From Gammaproteobacteria bacterium (lineage in GTDB: Bacteria; Pseudomonadota; Gammaproteobacteria; JAABTG01): a DNA stretch of 64,000 nt. Below are positions 1 to 11,655 of this stretch, one piece after another; the stretch's first letter is position 1; every line of letters starts with the position of its first letter. The notes beneath the pieces were generated by a model. The model was not told the origin of the DNA, did not search any database, and saw only the letters and a list, made by a program, of their open reading frames with translations. Made by a program: the position numbers and the translations under genes. The stretch lies in the NCBI GenBank assembly GCA_034522055.1, contig JAXHLS010000002.1, positions 992,001-1,056,000 on the forward strand. Reading direction: 5' to 3'.

Positions 1-754
1 AGCTTGGCCGTGGCGCGGCTGAGGCGGCCCACGCCTTCGGCATCGACGGTCACGAAGGAGCGGGTGGGTCGCTCGGCGGTGCCGCCTACCCGGTAGGCAA
101 CGGCCACGATGGGGGCATCGACTACTTTCGTCGGCTCCTGGACCTCGGCGCGCAGGCGCACCCGCCGCAGCTGGTCGCCCGGCAGGCTGGAATAGACCGC
201 GTCTCCCGCCAGACGGTCCCGCTGATCGAGCACCTCGGTCACCGCCGTCACGTCGGACGGCCGCAGGATGTCCACCTCGAAGGTCAGTTCCGCGAAACGG
301 ATGGTGCCATCCGCGAAAGCGAAGGCCACCTGGTCACGCTCCACCACGCCGCCCACCGCGGTGGCGGACTGGCCACCGAAATCCAGTTGTCCGGCGGTGA
401 CGAAACGCCCGCTGGCGAGGTGGAACACCCGGTAGGCCCCATCCGCGGCCACCCTCACCCCCAGGGTGCCGTACTCGTCGGCGTTGAGCCACAGCGTGCG
501 CTTGGCCGGGAGTTCGTACTCGGCATGGGCCAGGGTATCGCCGCCGCCGCTTAGGGGCAGGGCCACCTTGACCAGGAAGACCATGATGCCGATGACGGCG
601 AAGATCACCAGCAGGCCGCCGATGGTGATGCCCCAGCCGGCGGCGCGGTCCATCAGCAGCACGGATTTGCGGGTGCTCTTGTCCCGCCGGCGCTGAGTGA
701 CCGCGCTGCGGCGGTCCGCCTTGTCCGAGTCGGATTGTCGAGTCGTGGTGCTCA
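1..754 (-). CDS. pstC: Phosphate ABC transporter permease PstC, N-terminal part (runs off window edge)
   Basis: Only the first ~251 codons are in the window; the rest lies before position 1. The start ATG is at 754. The protein begins with a very basic cytosolic stretch of ~35 residues, then one membrane segment (~36-58), then a long predicted periplasmic domain rich in beta-type sequence. Many proteobacterial PstC proteins have such an extended N-terminal periplasmic domain before the permease domain. The main support for the name is its position directly downstream of pstS on the same strand, as in Pst operons; the conserved permease loop is not visible. It would form the inner-membrane channel of the high-affinity phosphate importer with PstA, with PstB as ATPase; both are presumably further downstream, outside the window. 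Confidence 0.75.
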
Positions 755-860
755 TATACGGGTTCCGCCGGGGTTAGGTTGTGAGCAGTAAATAGGTAGC
801 GGTAAAAGACGCCGGTGGTACGGCACCTTTCCCGCTCCCCACTCGAAGAACCTTACTGAA

Positions 861-883
861 CCGGGGCGGCGACGCCGCCCCGG
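861..883 (-). terminator. GC-rich hairpin between pstS and pstC
   Basis: A perfect 10-bp inverted repeat (CCGGGGCGGC / GCCGCCCCGG) with a 3-nt loop sits 23 nt after the pstS stop and ~107 nt before pstC. No uridine run follows on the minus strand. It is therefore more likely a partial terminator or an mRNA-stabilising stem than a full terminator. Such stems in transporter operons often keep the binding-protein message in excess over the permease message. Confidence 0.55.
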
Positions 884-905
884 TATCCAACACGAGGTTG
901 TCGGC

Positions 906-1871
906 CTACTTCAGGCCCAGGGCCTCGAGGTCGTCATCGGCGATGGCCTTGGTGATCGGGTAGTAACCGTCCTTGATCACGTCCAGCTGCCCATCCCGTG
1001 AGAGCATGTAGCGGATGAACTCGCCGCGCAGCGGGTCCAGGCTCTCGTTGGGATTCTTGTTGACGTAGACATAGAGGAAGCGCGAGATGGGATAGTCACC
1101 CGCGTAGGCGTTCTCGGCATTGGCATCGAAGCACTCGCCGCCGGCGCTGCTCTTGAGCGGCACTGAGCGCACATCCGCGGTCTTGTAGCCCACGCCGGAA
1201 TAGCCGACGCCTGCCTTGTCGGAGGCCACGCCCTGCACCACCGTGGACGAACCCGGCTGCTCCTTCACCTCATCCTTGTAGTCGCCGTTGAACAGGGCGA
1301 CCTTCTTGTAGTAGCCATAGGTGCCGGAAGCGGAGTTACGGCCATATAGGGAGATGGGCATACTGGCCCACTCGCCCTTCAGCCCGACGTCGCCCCAGGT
1401 GGTGATGTCCTTGGGGTAGCCGCCATTGCGGGTCTTGGAGAAGATCGCGTCCACCTGCTTCATGGACAGGCACTCGAGGGGGTTGTCCTTGTGCACGTAG
1501 ACGGCGAGTGCGTCCACCGCGCCGCGGATGGAGCTAGGCTTGTAGCCGTACTTGGACTCGAACGTCTCCTCTTCCTTGGATTTCATGGGGCGGGACATGG
1601 GCCCGAACTGGGCGGTGCCGGCGATGAGGGCGGGCGGCGCGGTGGATGAACCCTTGCCCTCGATCTCGATCTTGACGTTGGGATACTGGCCCAGGAAGCC
1701 CTCCGCCCACAGGGTCATGAGATTATTCAGGGTGTCGGAGCCGATGGACTTGAGGGAGCCGGAGACACCGCTGACCGGCTTGTAATCCGTCAGCGCGGGA
1801 TCCACTTCCACCGCGGTCGCCGGCATGGCCAGCGCGAGGCCCACGGACATGGCTAGGAGTTGCTTTTTCAT
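906..1871 (-). CDS. pstS: Phosphate ABC transporter substrate-binding protein PstS
   Basis: A 321-residue periplasmic phosphate-binding protein. The ATG at 1871 is preferred over the in-frame TTG at 1889, because AAGGA lies 9 nt upstream and the product then starts with a clean signal peptide (MKKQLLAMSVGLALAMPATA). The mature part has the family's phosphate-binding loops: a GSLKSIGSDTLNNLM-like segment near the N-terminus, a GKGSSTAPPAL segment, and RNSASGTYGY near the middle. It delivers phosphate to PstC/PstA. pstC follows on the same strand after a hairpin, and a possible Pho box lies upstream. Confidence 0.95.
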   Translation of the reverse strand: MKKQLLAMSVGLALAMPATAVEVDPALTDYKPVSGVSGSLKSIGSDTLNNLMTLWAEGFLGQYPNVKIEIEGKGSSTAPPALIAGTAQFGPMSRPMKSKEEETFESKYGYKPSSIRGAVDALAVYVHKDNPLECLSMKQVDAIFSKTRNGGYPKDITTWGDVGLKGEWASMPISLYGRNSASGTYGYYKKVALFNGDYKDEVKEQPGSSTVVQGVASDKAGVGYSGVGYKTADVRSVPLKSSAGGECFDANAENAYAGDYPISRFLYVYVNKNPNESLDPLRGEFIRYMLSRDGQLDVIKDGYYPITKAIADDDLEALGLK

Positions 1872-1980
1872 TACGTCTCGTCCTTTCAAGGTTAGTGAAT
1901 GAGTTTCAAAGAGATTTCACTTTTCGCGACGCCGCAGGATGAATCGCCGTTGCGACTGGACGAGACTTTAAAGCCATTGT

Positions 1981-1998
1981 GTGACAATTTGATTGCAT
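1981..1998 (-). promoter_or_regulatory. Candidate Pho box upstream of pstS
   Basis: Read on the minus strand, ATGCAAT and TTGTCAC lie as two 7-bp half sites 11 bp apart. This is the spacing of PhoB-binding direct repeats (consensus CTGTCAT-N4-CTGTCAT). The second half matches well (TTGTCAC) and the first only moderately (4 of 7). A TTTAAA hexamer follows 8 nt downstream and could be the -10. The site lies ~110 nt before pstS. PhoB/PhoR are encoded 8-9 kb away in this window. Confidence 0.35.
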
Positions 1999-2152
1999 GG
2001 TTGCGGTGGCGCGGCCGGGAGTCCCCACGAGACCCCGAACCAACCCACCGGCGGCCCCGCGCGGGGCCCTGTAAACACACGGATTATCGGCCTGCGACGG
2101 CCGAAATCAGCGCCGGGCATCCCTTCGCCGGGGTATAAACCATGGCGGCGTC

Positions 2153-4390
<2,238 letters not shown>

Positions 4391-4688
4391 CTGGTCAGCT
4401 CCGCCGCGCCGCCGCCGATCCAATAGGGTGGAGCGGCACGGCCATATTTTGATTACCATCGCGCCCATGGCCCCGGGATGTTCCCGGGGGCCGACCCGAA
4501 CCTCCGTGGCAAGGAGGCCCGCCGCCGCCGGCGGCACGTTCTGGTAGAGTGGGCACCGACACCTACCACTACATTGAAAGTCTACCAGTTTTACCGGGAC
4601 CACCGCTCCAGCTCAGCGGCCGACGACGCCATGCCCCGGGACCACTAGAATAAGGCCTGCAATAAGGGCAGCGGAAAACCACCCCACC
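4391..4688. promoter_or_regulatory. Divergent intergenic region between ppk1 and corC-like gene
   Basis: About 300 nt between two divergent genes, so it should contain both promoters. A GC-rich imperfect hairpin (GGCCCCGGGA / TCCCGGGGGCC) lies at ~4469-4492. No convincing Pho box or sigma-70 pair was found; one FNR-like half site at 4450 was rejected. Confidence 0.4.
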
Positions 4689-6203
4689 ATGCTCGAGTCC
4701 ATCGCCCAACAGGCCGCCGCCTACTGGCATCAGGGGCTGGTCTACCTCGCCTTCGACCCCGCCCTGCTGGCGGAGCCGGCCATGATCGTTCGCCTCACCC
4801 TGCAGGTGCTGCTGTTCATCGCCTCGGCCTTCTTCTCCGGCTCGGAGACGGCCCTGTTCGCCCTGTCGCGCCTGGACATGCAGAAGCTGCGGCGCGAGCG
4901 CAACCGCCATGCCGACAGTCTCCACGCCCTGCTGGACCAGCCCCGGCGTCTCATCATCTCCATCCTGTCCGGCAACGAGGTGGTCAACATCGCCGCCACC
5001 GCCAACATGACGGGGATCCTGGTGACCCTCTACGGCGACGAGCGGGCAGGGGTGGTGGCCACCCTGGTGATGGTGCCCCTGCTGCTGCTGTTCGGCGAGG
5101 TGACCCCCAAGACCATCGCCGTATCCAACCCGGTGCGCATCAGCACCAACGTGGTGGCCGCGCCCATGAACCTGTGGGTGCGACTAGTATCCCCCCTGCG
5201 CTGGGTCATCCGCGGCGTGGCGGACCGCATCACCACTTATATCGTGGGGGCGGAGAAGGCGGCGGAGAACATCCTCCAGCTGGACGAGTTCCGCAGCCTG
5301 GTGGAAGAGGTGGCCAAGGAGGGGGACCTCAACGCCACCGAACGGGCTCTGATCTACAACCTGCTGGAGGCCGGCGACACCGAGATCGTCGAGATCATGA
5401 CGCCGCGCACCCGCACCCGCTTCCTCGACGCCAACGCCCCGGTGGACGAGCTGGTGGAGCAGTTCAAGCGCTACCGCCACTCCCGGGTGCCGGTATTCCG
5501 CACCCATCGGGACAACCTCATCGGCTTCGTCCATGCCGAGGACGTGGTGCGCCTCACCTTCAAGCACGACGACCTGTCCCAACTCACGGTGGACGATATC
5601 GTGCGCCCCCCCGTAGTCGTGCCCTTGACCAAGAAGGTGGACGAGATGTTCGACTTCTTCCAGGAGAAGAACGCCCGGGCGGCGGTGGTGCTGAACGAGT
5701 TCGGCGGCGTGGACGGCTTCGTGACCATGGCGGATGTCATCAATTTCATCTTCGGCCACACCGCCGGCGACGTCACCGGCCAGGAGTACTACCAGGAGCG
5801 GGACGAGAATGTCTACGAGGTGGACGGCGACATGAAACTGACGGACTTCAACAACCTCACCAATTTCGGCATCGAGGATCCGCGCATGACCACCATCGGC
5901 GGCGTGGCCTTCCGCCACCTGGACCGCCTGCCGCAGGTCGGCGACACGGTGAACGTGGAGGGCATACGCCTGACGGTGCTGGAGATGGACTCCCACCGCA
6001 TCGCCAAGCTGCGGGTGGCGCGAGGCGACTGGACGGACGAGGAAGCCCCGGCAACCGAGGCGGGGGCCGGCGAGCCGCCGCCCGAGAGTCCCGCCCTCGG
6101 CGCCGAGGATCACGAGGTAGCGGAACAGGCCTGGAACGACGAGATGCCCCCCGACGACAGGGACAGTGACAATGTCGAGAAGCGATCCGATAGCGGCGCG
6201 TAA
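4689..6203 (+). CDS. CNNM/HlyC-CorC family membrane protein (CBS domains)
   Basis: A 504-residue inner-membrane protein with the hemolysin/CorC layout. A short N-terminal extension is followed by a CNNM/DUF21 transmembrane domain (~30-200, including FFSGSETALFALSRL), then a CBS pair (~220-345, with EIMTPRTRTRFLD and NEFGGVDGFVTM), then a C-terminal CorC_HlyC domain (~365-445). A ~60-residue acidic, Pro-rich tail follows. Proteins of this family are implicated in Mg2+/Co2+ homeostasis or efflux; the ion here is unknown. A paralogue follows 42 nt downstream, so the two probably form an operon and perhaps a heteromer. Confidence 0.9.
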   Translation: MLESIAQQAAAYWHQGLVYLAFDPALLAEPAMIVRLTLQVLLFIASAFFSGSETALFALSRLDMQKLRRERNRHADSLHALLDQPRRLIISILSGNEVVNIAATANMTGILVTLYGDERAGVVATLVMVPLLLLFGEVTPKTIAVSNPVRISTNVVAAPMNLWVRLVSPLRWVIRGVADRITTYIVGAEKAAENILQLDEFRSLVEEVAKEGDLNATERALIYNLLEAGDTEIVEIMTPRTRTRFLDANAPVDELVEQFKRYRHSRVPVFRTHRDNLIGFVHAEDVVRLTFKHDDLSQLTVDDIVRPPVVVPLTKKVDEMFDFFQEKNARAAVVLNEFGGVDGFVTMADVINFIFGHTAGDVTGQEYYQERDENVYEVDGDMKLTDFNNLTNFGIEDPRMTTIGGVAFRHLDRLPQVGDTVNVEGIRLTVLEMDSHRIAKLRVARGDWTDEEAPATEAGAGEPPPESPALGAEDHEVAEQAWNDEMPPDDRDSDNVEKRSDSGA

Positions 6204-6245
6204 GAGGCTGGGATAAATGATGAAGTATTCACCCAGGAGAGAATC

Positions 6246-7508
6246 ATGGACCTGCTGCTGATCATCCTGGTGATGGTGGCGCTACTGCTCGTCAAGGGCT
6301 TCTTCTCGGGTTCCGAGATCGCCCTGGTGAACGCCGATAAGCTGAAGCTGCATCACCGGGCCAACCAGGGCCACAAGGGCGCCCGCATGGCGGTGAAGCT
6401 CTTCAAGACCCCTGACCTGCTGCTGGGCACCACCCTGGTAGGCACCAACATCTCCACCGTCATCCTCACCGCCCTCGGCACCATGCTGATGATCCGCCAC
6501 TTCGGCGAGCGCGGCGACCTCTACGCCTTCCTGGTCTATACCCCCCTGTTCCTGGTGCTGGGTGAGATCGTGCCGAAAAGCGTGTTCCAGCAGAAGTCCG
6601 ACGCCCTCGCACCCGTCATCATCTATCCACTGCGCGCCTTCACCATTCTCTTCTATCCCGTGATCTTCACCTTCTCGCGCATCGCCCGCCTGGTGGCGCG
6701 CCTGGTGGGCGCGGGGAGGAGCGAACAGAACGTGTTCATGACCAAGGAGCAGATCCGCATGGTGGTGGAGATGGCGGAACGGGGCGCCAACGTGGACGTC
6801 TTCGACCGCCAGCGCATCAAGCGGGTCATCCGTTTCTCCGAGACCACGGTGGGCGAGGCCATGGTGCCCATCGCCGAGATCACGGCCATCAACCGCGACC
6901 GCACCACCAAGGAGGCCATCCGGCTGGTGCGCCGGCGCGGCTTCAACCGGCTGCCGGTGTTCAAGCGCAACATCAGCAACATCGTCGGCATCGTCACCAT
7001 CACCACCTGGGATCTCCTGGACCCCGAATTATCGGACAAGCCCCTCACGGACCTCATTCGCCCGGCCCACTACGTCACCCCCTTCCAGCCCATCGACGAG
7101 CTGCTGCCGGTGCTGCGCAAGCGCGACGACCACATGGCCATCGTGGTGGACGAGTTCGGCTCCGCAATGGGCATCATCACCATCGAGGACATCCTCGAGG
7201 AGGTGGTGGGGGAGATCGACGTGGGTCTCGACTTCGAGGAATACCTGCCGAAGCCGAAGCGCATCTACGAGACCCTCGGCGACGATGCCTACCGCATGGA
7301 TTCCCGCATGCCCATCTCCGAGGTCAACGAGGTGCTGGGCATCTCCCTGCCGGCCAACGAGTCCCACACCCTGGGAGGGCTGGTGATGGCGCGCCTCAAA
7401 CGCATCCCCCGAGAAGGGGAGTCCATCGTCGAGGCCGGTTACCGCATCACCGTGGAGCAGGCCACGGAGCGTTCCCTCATCAAGCTGCGGGTGGAGCAGG
7501 CAGTGTAG
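6246..7508 (+). CDS. CNNM/HlyC-CorC family membrane protein (CBS domains), second copy
   Basis: 420 residues, the usual family length. The CNNM/DUF21 membrane domain (FFSGSEIALVNADKLKLH at the start) has three to four hydrophobic segments in residues 1-150. A CBS pair follows (~200-320, with EAMVPIAEITAINRD and VDEFGSAMGIITIED), then a CorC_HlyC domain to the end. AGGAGAG lies shortly before the ATG. It resembles its upstream neighbour at domain level but lacks the acidic tail. Function inferred from family: cation homeostasis; substrate not predictable. Confidence 0.9.
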   Translation: MDLLLIILVMVALLLVKGFFSGSEIALVNADKLKLHHRANQGHKGARMAVKLFKTPDLLLGTTLVGTNISTVILTALGTMLMIRHFGERGDLYAFLVYTPLFLVLGEIVPKSVFQQKSDALAPVIIYPLRAFTILFYPVIFTFSRIARLVARLVGAGRSEQNVFMTKEQIRMVVEMAERGANVDVFDRQRIKRVIRFSETTVGEAMVPIAEITAINRDRTTKEAIRLVRRRGFNRLPVFKRNISNIVGIVTITTWDLLDPELSDKPLTDLIRPAHYVTPFQPIDELLPVLRKRDDHMAIVVDEFGSAMGIITIEDILEEVVGEIDVGLDFEEYLPKPKRIYETLGDDAYRMDSRMPISEVNEVLGISLPANESHTLGGLVMARLKRIPREGESIVEAGYRITVEQATERSLIKLRVEQAV

Positions 7509-7722
7509 GGACGCGGGACGCCGGGGCGGGCGGGATAACACCATCCCTTTCGCGGGTGAAAACAGCGCATGAAGGTGGGAAAATTCCTGCCCCGAGCGGC
7601 ACGCGGAGTGGCCCGATGCCGTGGCGTGAGGCACTATAGGGGTCGGCGGGTCGCGCCCACGGCTGCGGGCCCAGGGCCCGGATGACCCCGAGGTGACCCA
7701 GGACATGACCCAGGACCTGACC

Positions 7723-8052
7723 ATGGACAATCGAGAGCTCAGGGCGCTGGTCTACATGGCGCCCTCGCCCATTCATGGCAAGGGGCTGTTCGCCCGCCGG
7801 CGTATCCCCAAAGGCGATTACATCGGCACCTACCAGGGCCCCGAGGCCAAGCGTAACGGCAGCCACGTGCTGTGGGTATTCGAGGAGGGGCAGGAGCCCG
7901 TGGGGCGGCGGGGATTCAATCTCCTGCGCTACCTCAACCACGATGACGAGCCCCTGGCCGAATTCGACGGTTTCGACCTGTATGCCCTGCGTACCATCGA
8001 ACCGGACGAGGAGATCACTATCGATTACAACGGCGTGGAGGAGGAGGCGTAG
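7723..8052 (+). CDS. Small SET-domain protein
   Basis: About 109 residues, nearly all SET domain. Visible are SPIHGKGLFARRRIPKG at the N-terminus, then the SET core NLLRYLNHDDEP (the R-x-x-NH pocket motif) and EPDEEITIDYNG (the GEELxxDY motif). SET proteins are S-adenosylmethionine-dependent lysine methyltransferases; bacterial single-domain versions have few known substrates. The ATG at 7723 has AGGA 7 nt upstream. ATG 7705 and GTG 7693 are in-frame alternatives that add only a repetitive TQDMTQDLT leader. No post-SET cysteine cluster is present. fdxA follows after ~100 nt. Confidence 0.82.
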   Translation: MDNRELRALVYMAPSPIHGKGLFARRRIPKGDYIGTYQGPEAKRNGSHVLWVFEEGQEPVGRRGFNLLRYLNHDDEPLAEFDGFDLYALRTIEPDEEITIDYNGVEEEA

Positions 8053-8154
8053 CATGATCGACCCGCATCACCCTTCCCGGCCATCCGGGCCCCCAAGGCT
8101 CCCATACAGCCGCTCCGCCGTGCCCTTTTATCAACCGCTGATCCGGAGTTTCCT

Positions 8155-8478
8155 ATGACCTACGTCGTGCTCGACAACTGCATCCGCTGCAAATACACGG
8201 ATTGCGTGGAGGTGTGTCCCGTGGACTGTTTCCACGAGGGGGCCAATTTCCTGGTCATCGACCCGGATGAATGCATCGACTGCACCCTGTGCGAGCCGGA
8301 ATGCCCCATCGGCGCCATCGTCTCGGAGGACGATGTACCACCGGGTCAGGAGGAATTCATCGAACTCAACGCCGAGCTGTCGCGGGAATGGCCGATCATC
8401 ACGGAAAAGAAGGACGCGCCCCCCGACGCCGATGAGTGGGACGGCAAGGAGAACAAGCTCCAGTACCTGGAACGCTGA
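8155..8478 (+). CDS. fdxA: 7Fe/8Fe ferredoxin FdxA
   Basis: A 107-residue ferredoxin of the Azotobacter FdI/FdxA type. Cysteines at 9, 12, 17, 21, 25 and 40, 43, 46, 50 match the pattern for one [3Fe-4S] and one [4Fe-4S] cluster ([17 protein letters not shown] then [12 protein letters not shown]). The C-terminal half is the acidic extension typical of the family. It is a soluble low-potential electron carrier. It sits alone between the SET gene and the convergent phoU, so its partner cannot be deduced from the neighbours. Confidence 0.95.
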   Translation: MTYVVLDNCIRCKYTDCVEVCPVDCFHEGANFLVIDPDECIDCTLCEPECPIGAIVSEDDVPPGQEEFIELNAELSREWPIITEKKDAPPDADEWDGKENKLQYLER

Positions 8479-8562
8479 CCCCACTCCCCGGCGGCTCCAT
8501 CGGGACCCGGCCGCCGGCTCGCCCCACGATTGTCCCGCTCCTTCACCCACCCATGAAGCCCG

Positions 8563-9303
8563 TCAGCGATGCCCGGGCGACGTGACCGGCGCCGGCGTCT
8601 CCCGCGGCGTGGGGTGGGTGTGCCGGATATCCTTGCCGTAGACCAGGTACACCACGTACTCGGCGACGTTCTTGGCGTGGTCGCCGATGCGCTCGAGGGC
8701 GCGTGCCGCCCAGCAGATGCCCATCAGGCGATCGATGTCGGCGGGCACCGCACTCATCCGGCACAGCACCCGGCGTTGCACCTCATCGTGCTCCTGATCG
8801 ATCGCCGCATCGTTGCGGATCACCTCCAGGGCGGCCTCCGCGTCCACGCGTGCAAAGGCATCCAGGGCGCCATGGAGCTGGCGCTTCACCGACACCCCCA
8901 TGAGGCCCAGGCGCGAGGCCTCCCGCTGGGCGAAATCCTCACCGCTTGCCGTAATGCGCACCGCCATCAGGGCCACCCGCTTGGATTCGTCGCCGATACG
9001 CTCCAGGTCGGCGATGGTCTTGCTTACCGTGAGCACCAGGCGCATGTCCGTGGCCGCCGGCTGGCGCAGGGCGATGAGGCGGGCGCAGCGTTCGTCGATG
9101 GCCACCTCCATGGCGTTGACCCGATAGTCGGCCCGCGCCACCGCCTCGCCCAACTCGCCGTCGCCCGTGGTCAGTGCGGTCAGGGCGCCATCCAGCTGGT
9201 GCTCCACCAGGCCGCCCATGGTGAGCACATGATGGCGCAGATCCTCCAGATCCGTGTTGAAGCGCTGCACGATGTGGTGATTGAGGTCGCCCAATATGCC
9301 CAT
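8563..9303 (-). CDS. phoU: Phosphate signalling regulator PhoU
   Basis: 246 residues with two PhoU three-helix repeats. Each carries the conserved metal-binding E/D-rich motif: DLERIGDESKRVALMAV in repeat 1 and ALERIGDHAKNVAEYVVYL in repeat 2. PhoU couples Pst transport to PhoR and represses the Pho response in high phosphate. The start at 9303 is chosen because GGGAG lies 10 nt upstream; the ATG at 9312 is only 1 nt from it. It lies downstream of phoBR rather than in the pst operon, after a 190-nt gap containing an AT-rich stretch (9405-9455) that could hold its own promoter. Confidence 0.95.
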   Translation of the reverse strand: MGILGDLNHHIVQRFNTDLEDLRHHVLTMGGLVEHQLDGALTALTTGDGELGEAVARADYRVNAMEVAIDERCARLIALRQPAATDMRLVLTVSKTIADLERIGDESKRVALMAVRITASGEDFAQREASRLGLMGVSVKRQLHGALDAFARVDAEAALEVIRNDAAIDQEHDEVQRRVLCRMSAVPADIDRLMGICWAARALERIGDHAKNVAEYVVYLVYGKDIRHTHPTPRETPAPVTSPGHR

Positions 9304-9493
9304 GAATCCCATGCTCCCTGGATGTGGCCGGGCTCGCGAGGATCTCGGTTACCCGTGCGACGTTGGTTTCCAGAATGGCCTTCGCTCCACTATACGGGGC
9401 CCATATTGACGTTTTTATTACTAAAACCAATAACAAAAAACGAAAAGATAAGATGGAACGGGAAGTCTCTACAGCAACATCTTGGCAGCCCGG

Positions 9494-10840
9494 TTACCGG
9501 CTGGAGGCGATATGCAGGGACGGGCCATCGGCCGCCACATCGGGCGCGGCGCGCTCCACCCGCTCGGGCGGGAAGGTGCAGGTGAAGGTGCTGCCAACGC
9601 CAGGCTCGCTGTCGATGGTGAGGCTGGCCTCGTGACGGTTGAGGACGTGCTTGACGATGGCCAGGCCGAGTCCCGTGCCACCCAGCTCCGTGGAACGTCC
9701 CTTGTCCACCCGGTAGAAGCGTTCGGTGAGGCGGGACAGGTGCTGGGGCGGGATGCCGATGCCGGTATCCGCCACCTGAAAATGGGCGCCGCCCTCGTCG
9801 GCGAACCAGCGCACCGTGATGGTGCCGCCGTCCGGGGTGTAGCGCACCGCATTCTGCACCAGGTTCGAGAAGGCGCTGCGCAGCTCCTCGCCGCCGCCGC
9901 GGATGCGCAGGGTGGGATCCGCCTCCACCACGATGGTGAGGCGCTCGCCGCACACCAGGCGGGCATCCTCCTCCATGGAGGCCACCAGGGCAGGCACGTA
10001 GACCGTCTGATGATCGGCCTCGCCGAGGTCCGTGGTCTCCAGCCGTGACAGCAGCAACAGGTCTTCGAGCAGGCGCGCCATGCGGGCCGCCTGCTGCTCC
10101 ATGGTACCCAGGGAGCGCCGCCAGTGCTCGGGGTACGCCCCTTCCGCGTCCATCATGGCCTCCACGTAGCCGGTGATGACCGTGAGGGGTGTCTTCAGTT
10201 CGTGGGACACGTTGGCGACGAAATCCCGGCGAATGGTCTCCAGGCGATGCAACAGGGTGACGTCACGGGCGATGAGCAGGCGCTTGTTCTTGCCATAATT
10301 GATGATACGCACCGACAGGCGCATCTCGGCATCCTGGGGCGAGTCGAATTCCACCGCCTCCTCCTCGGACCCCTCCCGCACGTAGCCCAAGAAGTCGGGA
10401 TGGCGCACCAGGTTGCCGATGCGCTGGCCCACGTCAAGGGGATGGGAGAGGCCCAGCAGGCGCTGGGCGGCCGAGTTGAACCATTCGATGGCCCCCTCCT
10501 CGTCGAGCACCACGGTGGCGTCGGGCATGGCCTCGGTGGACTGCCGGAAGCGCTTGAGATACTGGGTCAATTTTTTCTTACGCTTCTTGTTGCGCTGCTG
10601 CAGCCGGTCGATATGGTGAAACACCTCGCCCCACACGCCGTGGGCCGCGGGCAGCGGCGACTTGCGGCGCTGCCGGAACCAGCGGTAAAGGGCGGCGAGG
10701 TGGTAGACGTGGCGCAGGGTATAGAGGGCGAGCCCCGCCAGCAGCCCATAAAGTGACTGCCCGAGGACCAGTCCCGCGCCCCCCCCCGCCCCCAGGAACA
10801 GCAGGGCTCGGAACAGTTCGCCTAGCCAGGGCCGGGTCAA
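9494..10840 (-). CDS. phoR: Phosphate regulon sensor histidine kinase PhoR
   Basis: 448 residues. Two N-terminal membrane segments (~10-50) have no real periplasmic domain, then a basic linker (~58-95), a PAS domain (~103-190), HisKA with the phospho-acceptor His213 (VANVSHELKTPL), and HATPase with N-box NLVQNAVRYTPDGG, DTGIGIPP and GTGLGLAIVKH. This is the PhoR layout. It phosphorylates PhoB when phosphate is low. The start is a TTG at 10840 just 9 nt after the phoB stop; no in-frame ATG gives a complete membrane domain. Confidence 0.93.
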   Translation of the reverse strand: MTRPWLGELFRALLFLGAGGGAGLVLGQSLYGLLAGLALYTLRHVYHLAALYRWFRQRRKSPLPAAHGVWGEVFHHIDRLQQRNKKRKKKLTQYLKRFRQSTEAMPDATVVLDEEGAIEWFNSAAQRLLGLSHPLDVGQRIGNLVRHPDFLGYVREGSEEEAVEFDSPQDAEMRLSVRIINYGKNKRLLIARDVTLLHRLETIRRDFVANVSHELKTPLTVITGYVEAMMDAEGAYPEHWRRSLGTMEQQAARMARLLEDLLLLSRLETTDLGEADHQTVYVPALVASMEEDARLVCGERLTIVVEADPTLRIRGGGEELRSAFSNLVQNAVRYTPDGGTITVRWFADEGGAHFQVADTGIGIPPQHLSRLTERFYRVDKGRSTELGGTGLGLAIVKHVLNRHEASLTIDSEPGVGSTFTCTFPPERVERAAPDVAADGPSLHIASSR

Positions 10841-10849
10841 GGCCGGCCG

Positions 10850-11539
<690 letters not shown>

Positions 11540-11586
11540 GGGTTTGTGACAGATCGTTTTCTTATGCCTCTATTTAACCCAAGACA

Positions 11587-11604
11587 TATTACCGATTTGT
11601 TACC
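11587..11604 (-). promoter_or_regulatory. 11-bp-phased direct repeat upstream of phoB (possible PhoB site)
   Basis: On the minus strand GGTAACA and GGTAATA are separated by 4 nt, giving the 11-bp period of PhoB boxes, followed by TTAAAT as a possible -10. The half sites fit the enteric consensus CTGTCAT poorly. It is reported for spacing and position (48-65 nt before phoB) only. Confidence 0.25.
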
Positions 11605-11655
11605 CTGGGTTATGGAAAAGCCACCCGCCCCCGCCGACGAGGACAGGTGAATCCC

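Noticed and set aside
4450-4463. FNR-like sequence TTGATTACCATCGC between ppk1 and the corC-like gene
   Set aside because: The left half fits, but the right half ends GC instead of AA and no palindrome remains.
11546-11552. CTGTCAC (minus strand) just before the phoB start as a Pho box
   Set aside because: A single half site only 7-13 nt from the ATG, with no 11-bp partner; too close to act as a promoter element for phoB.
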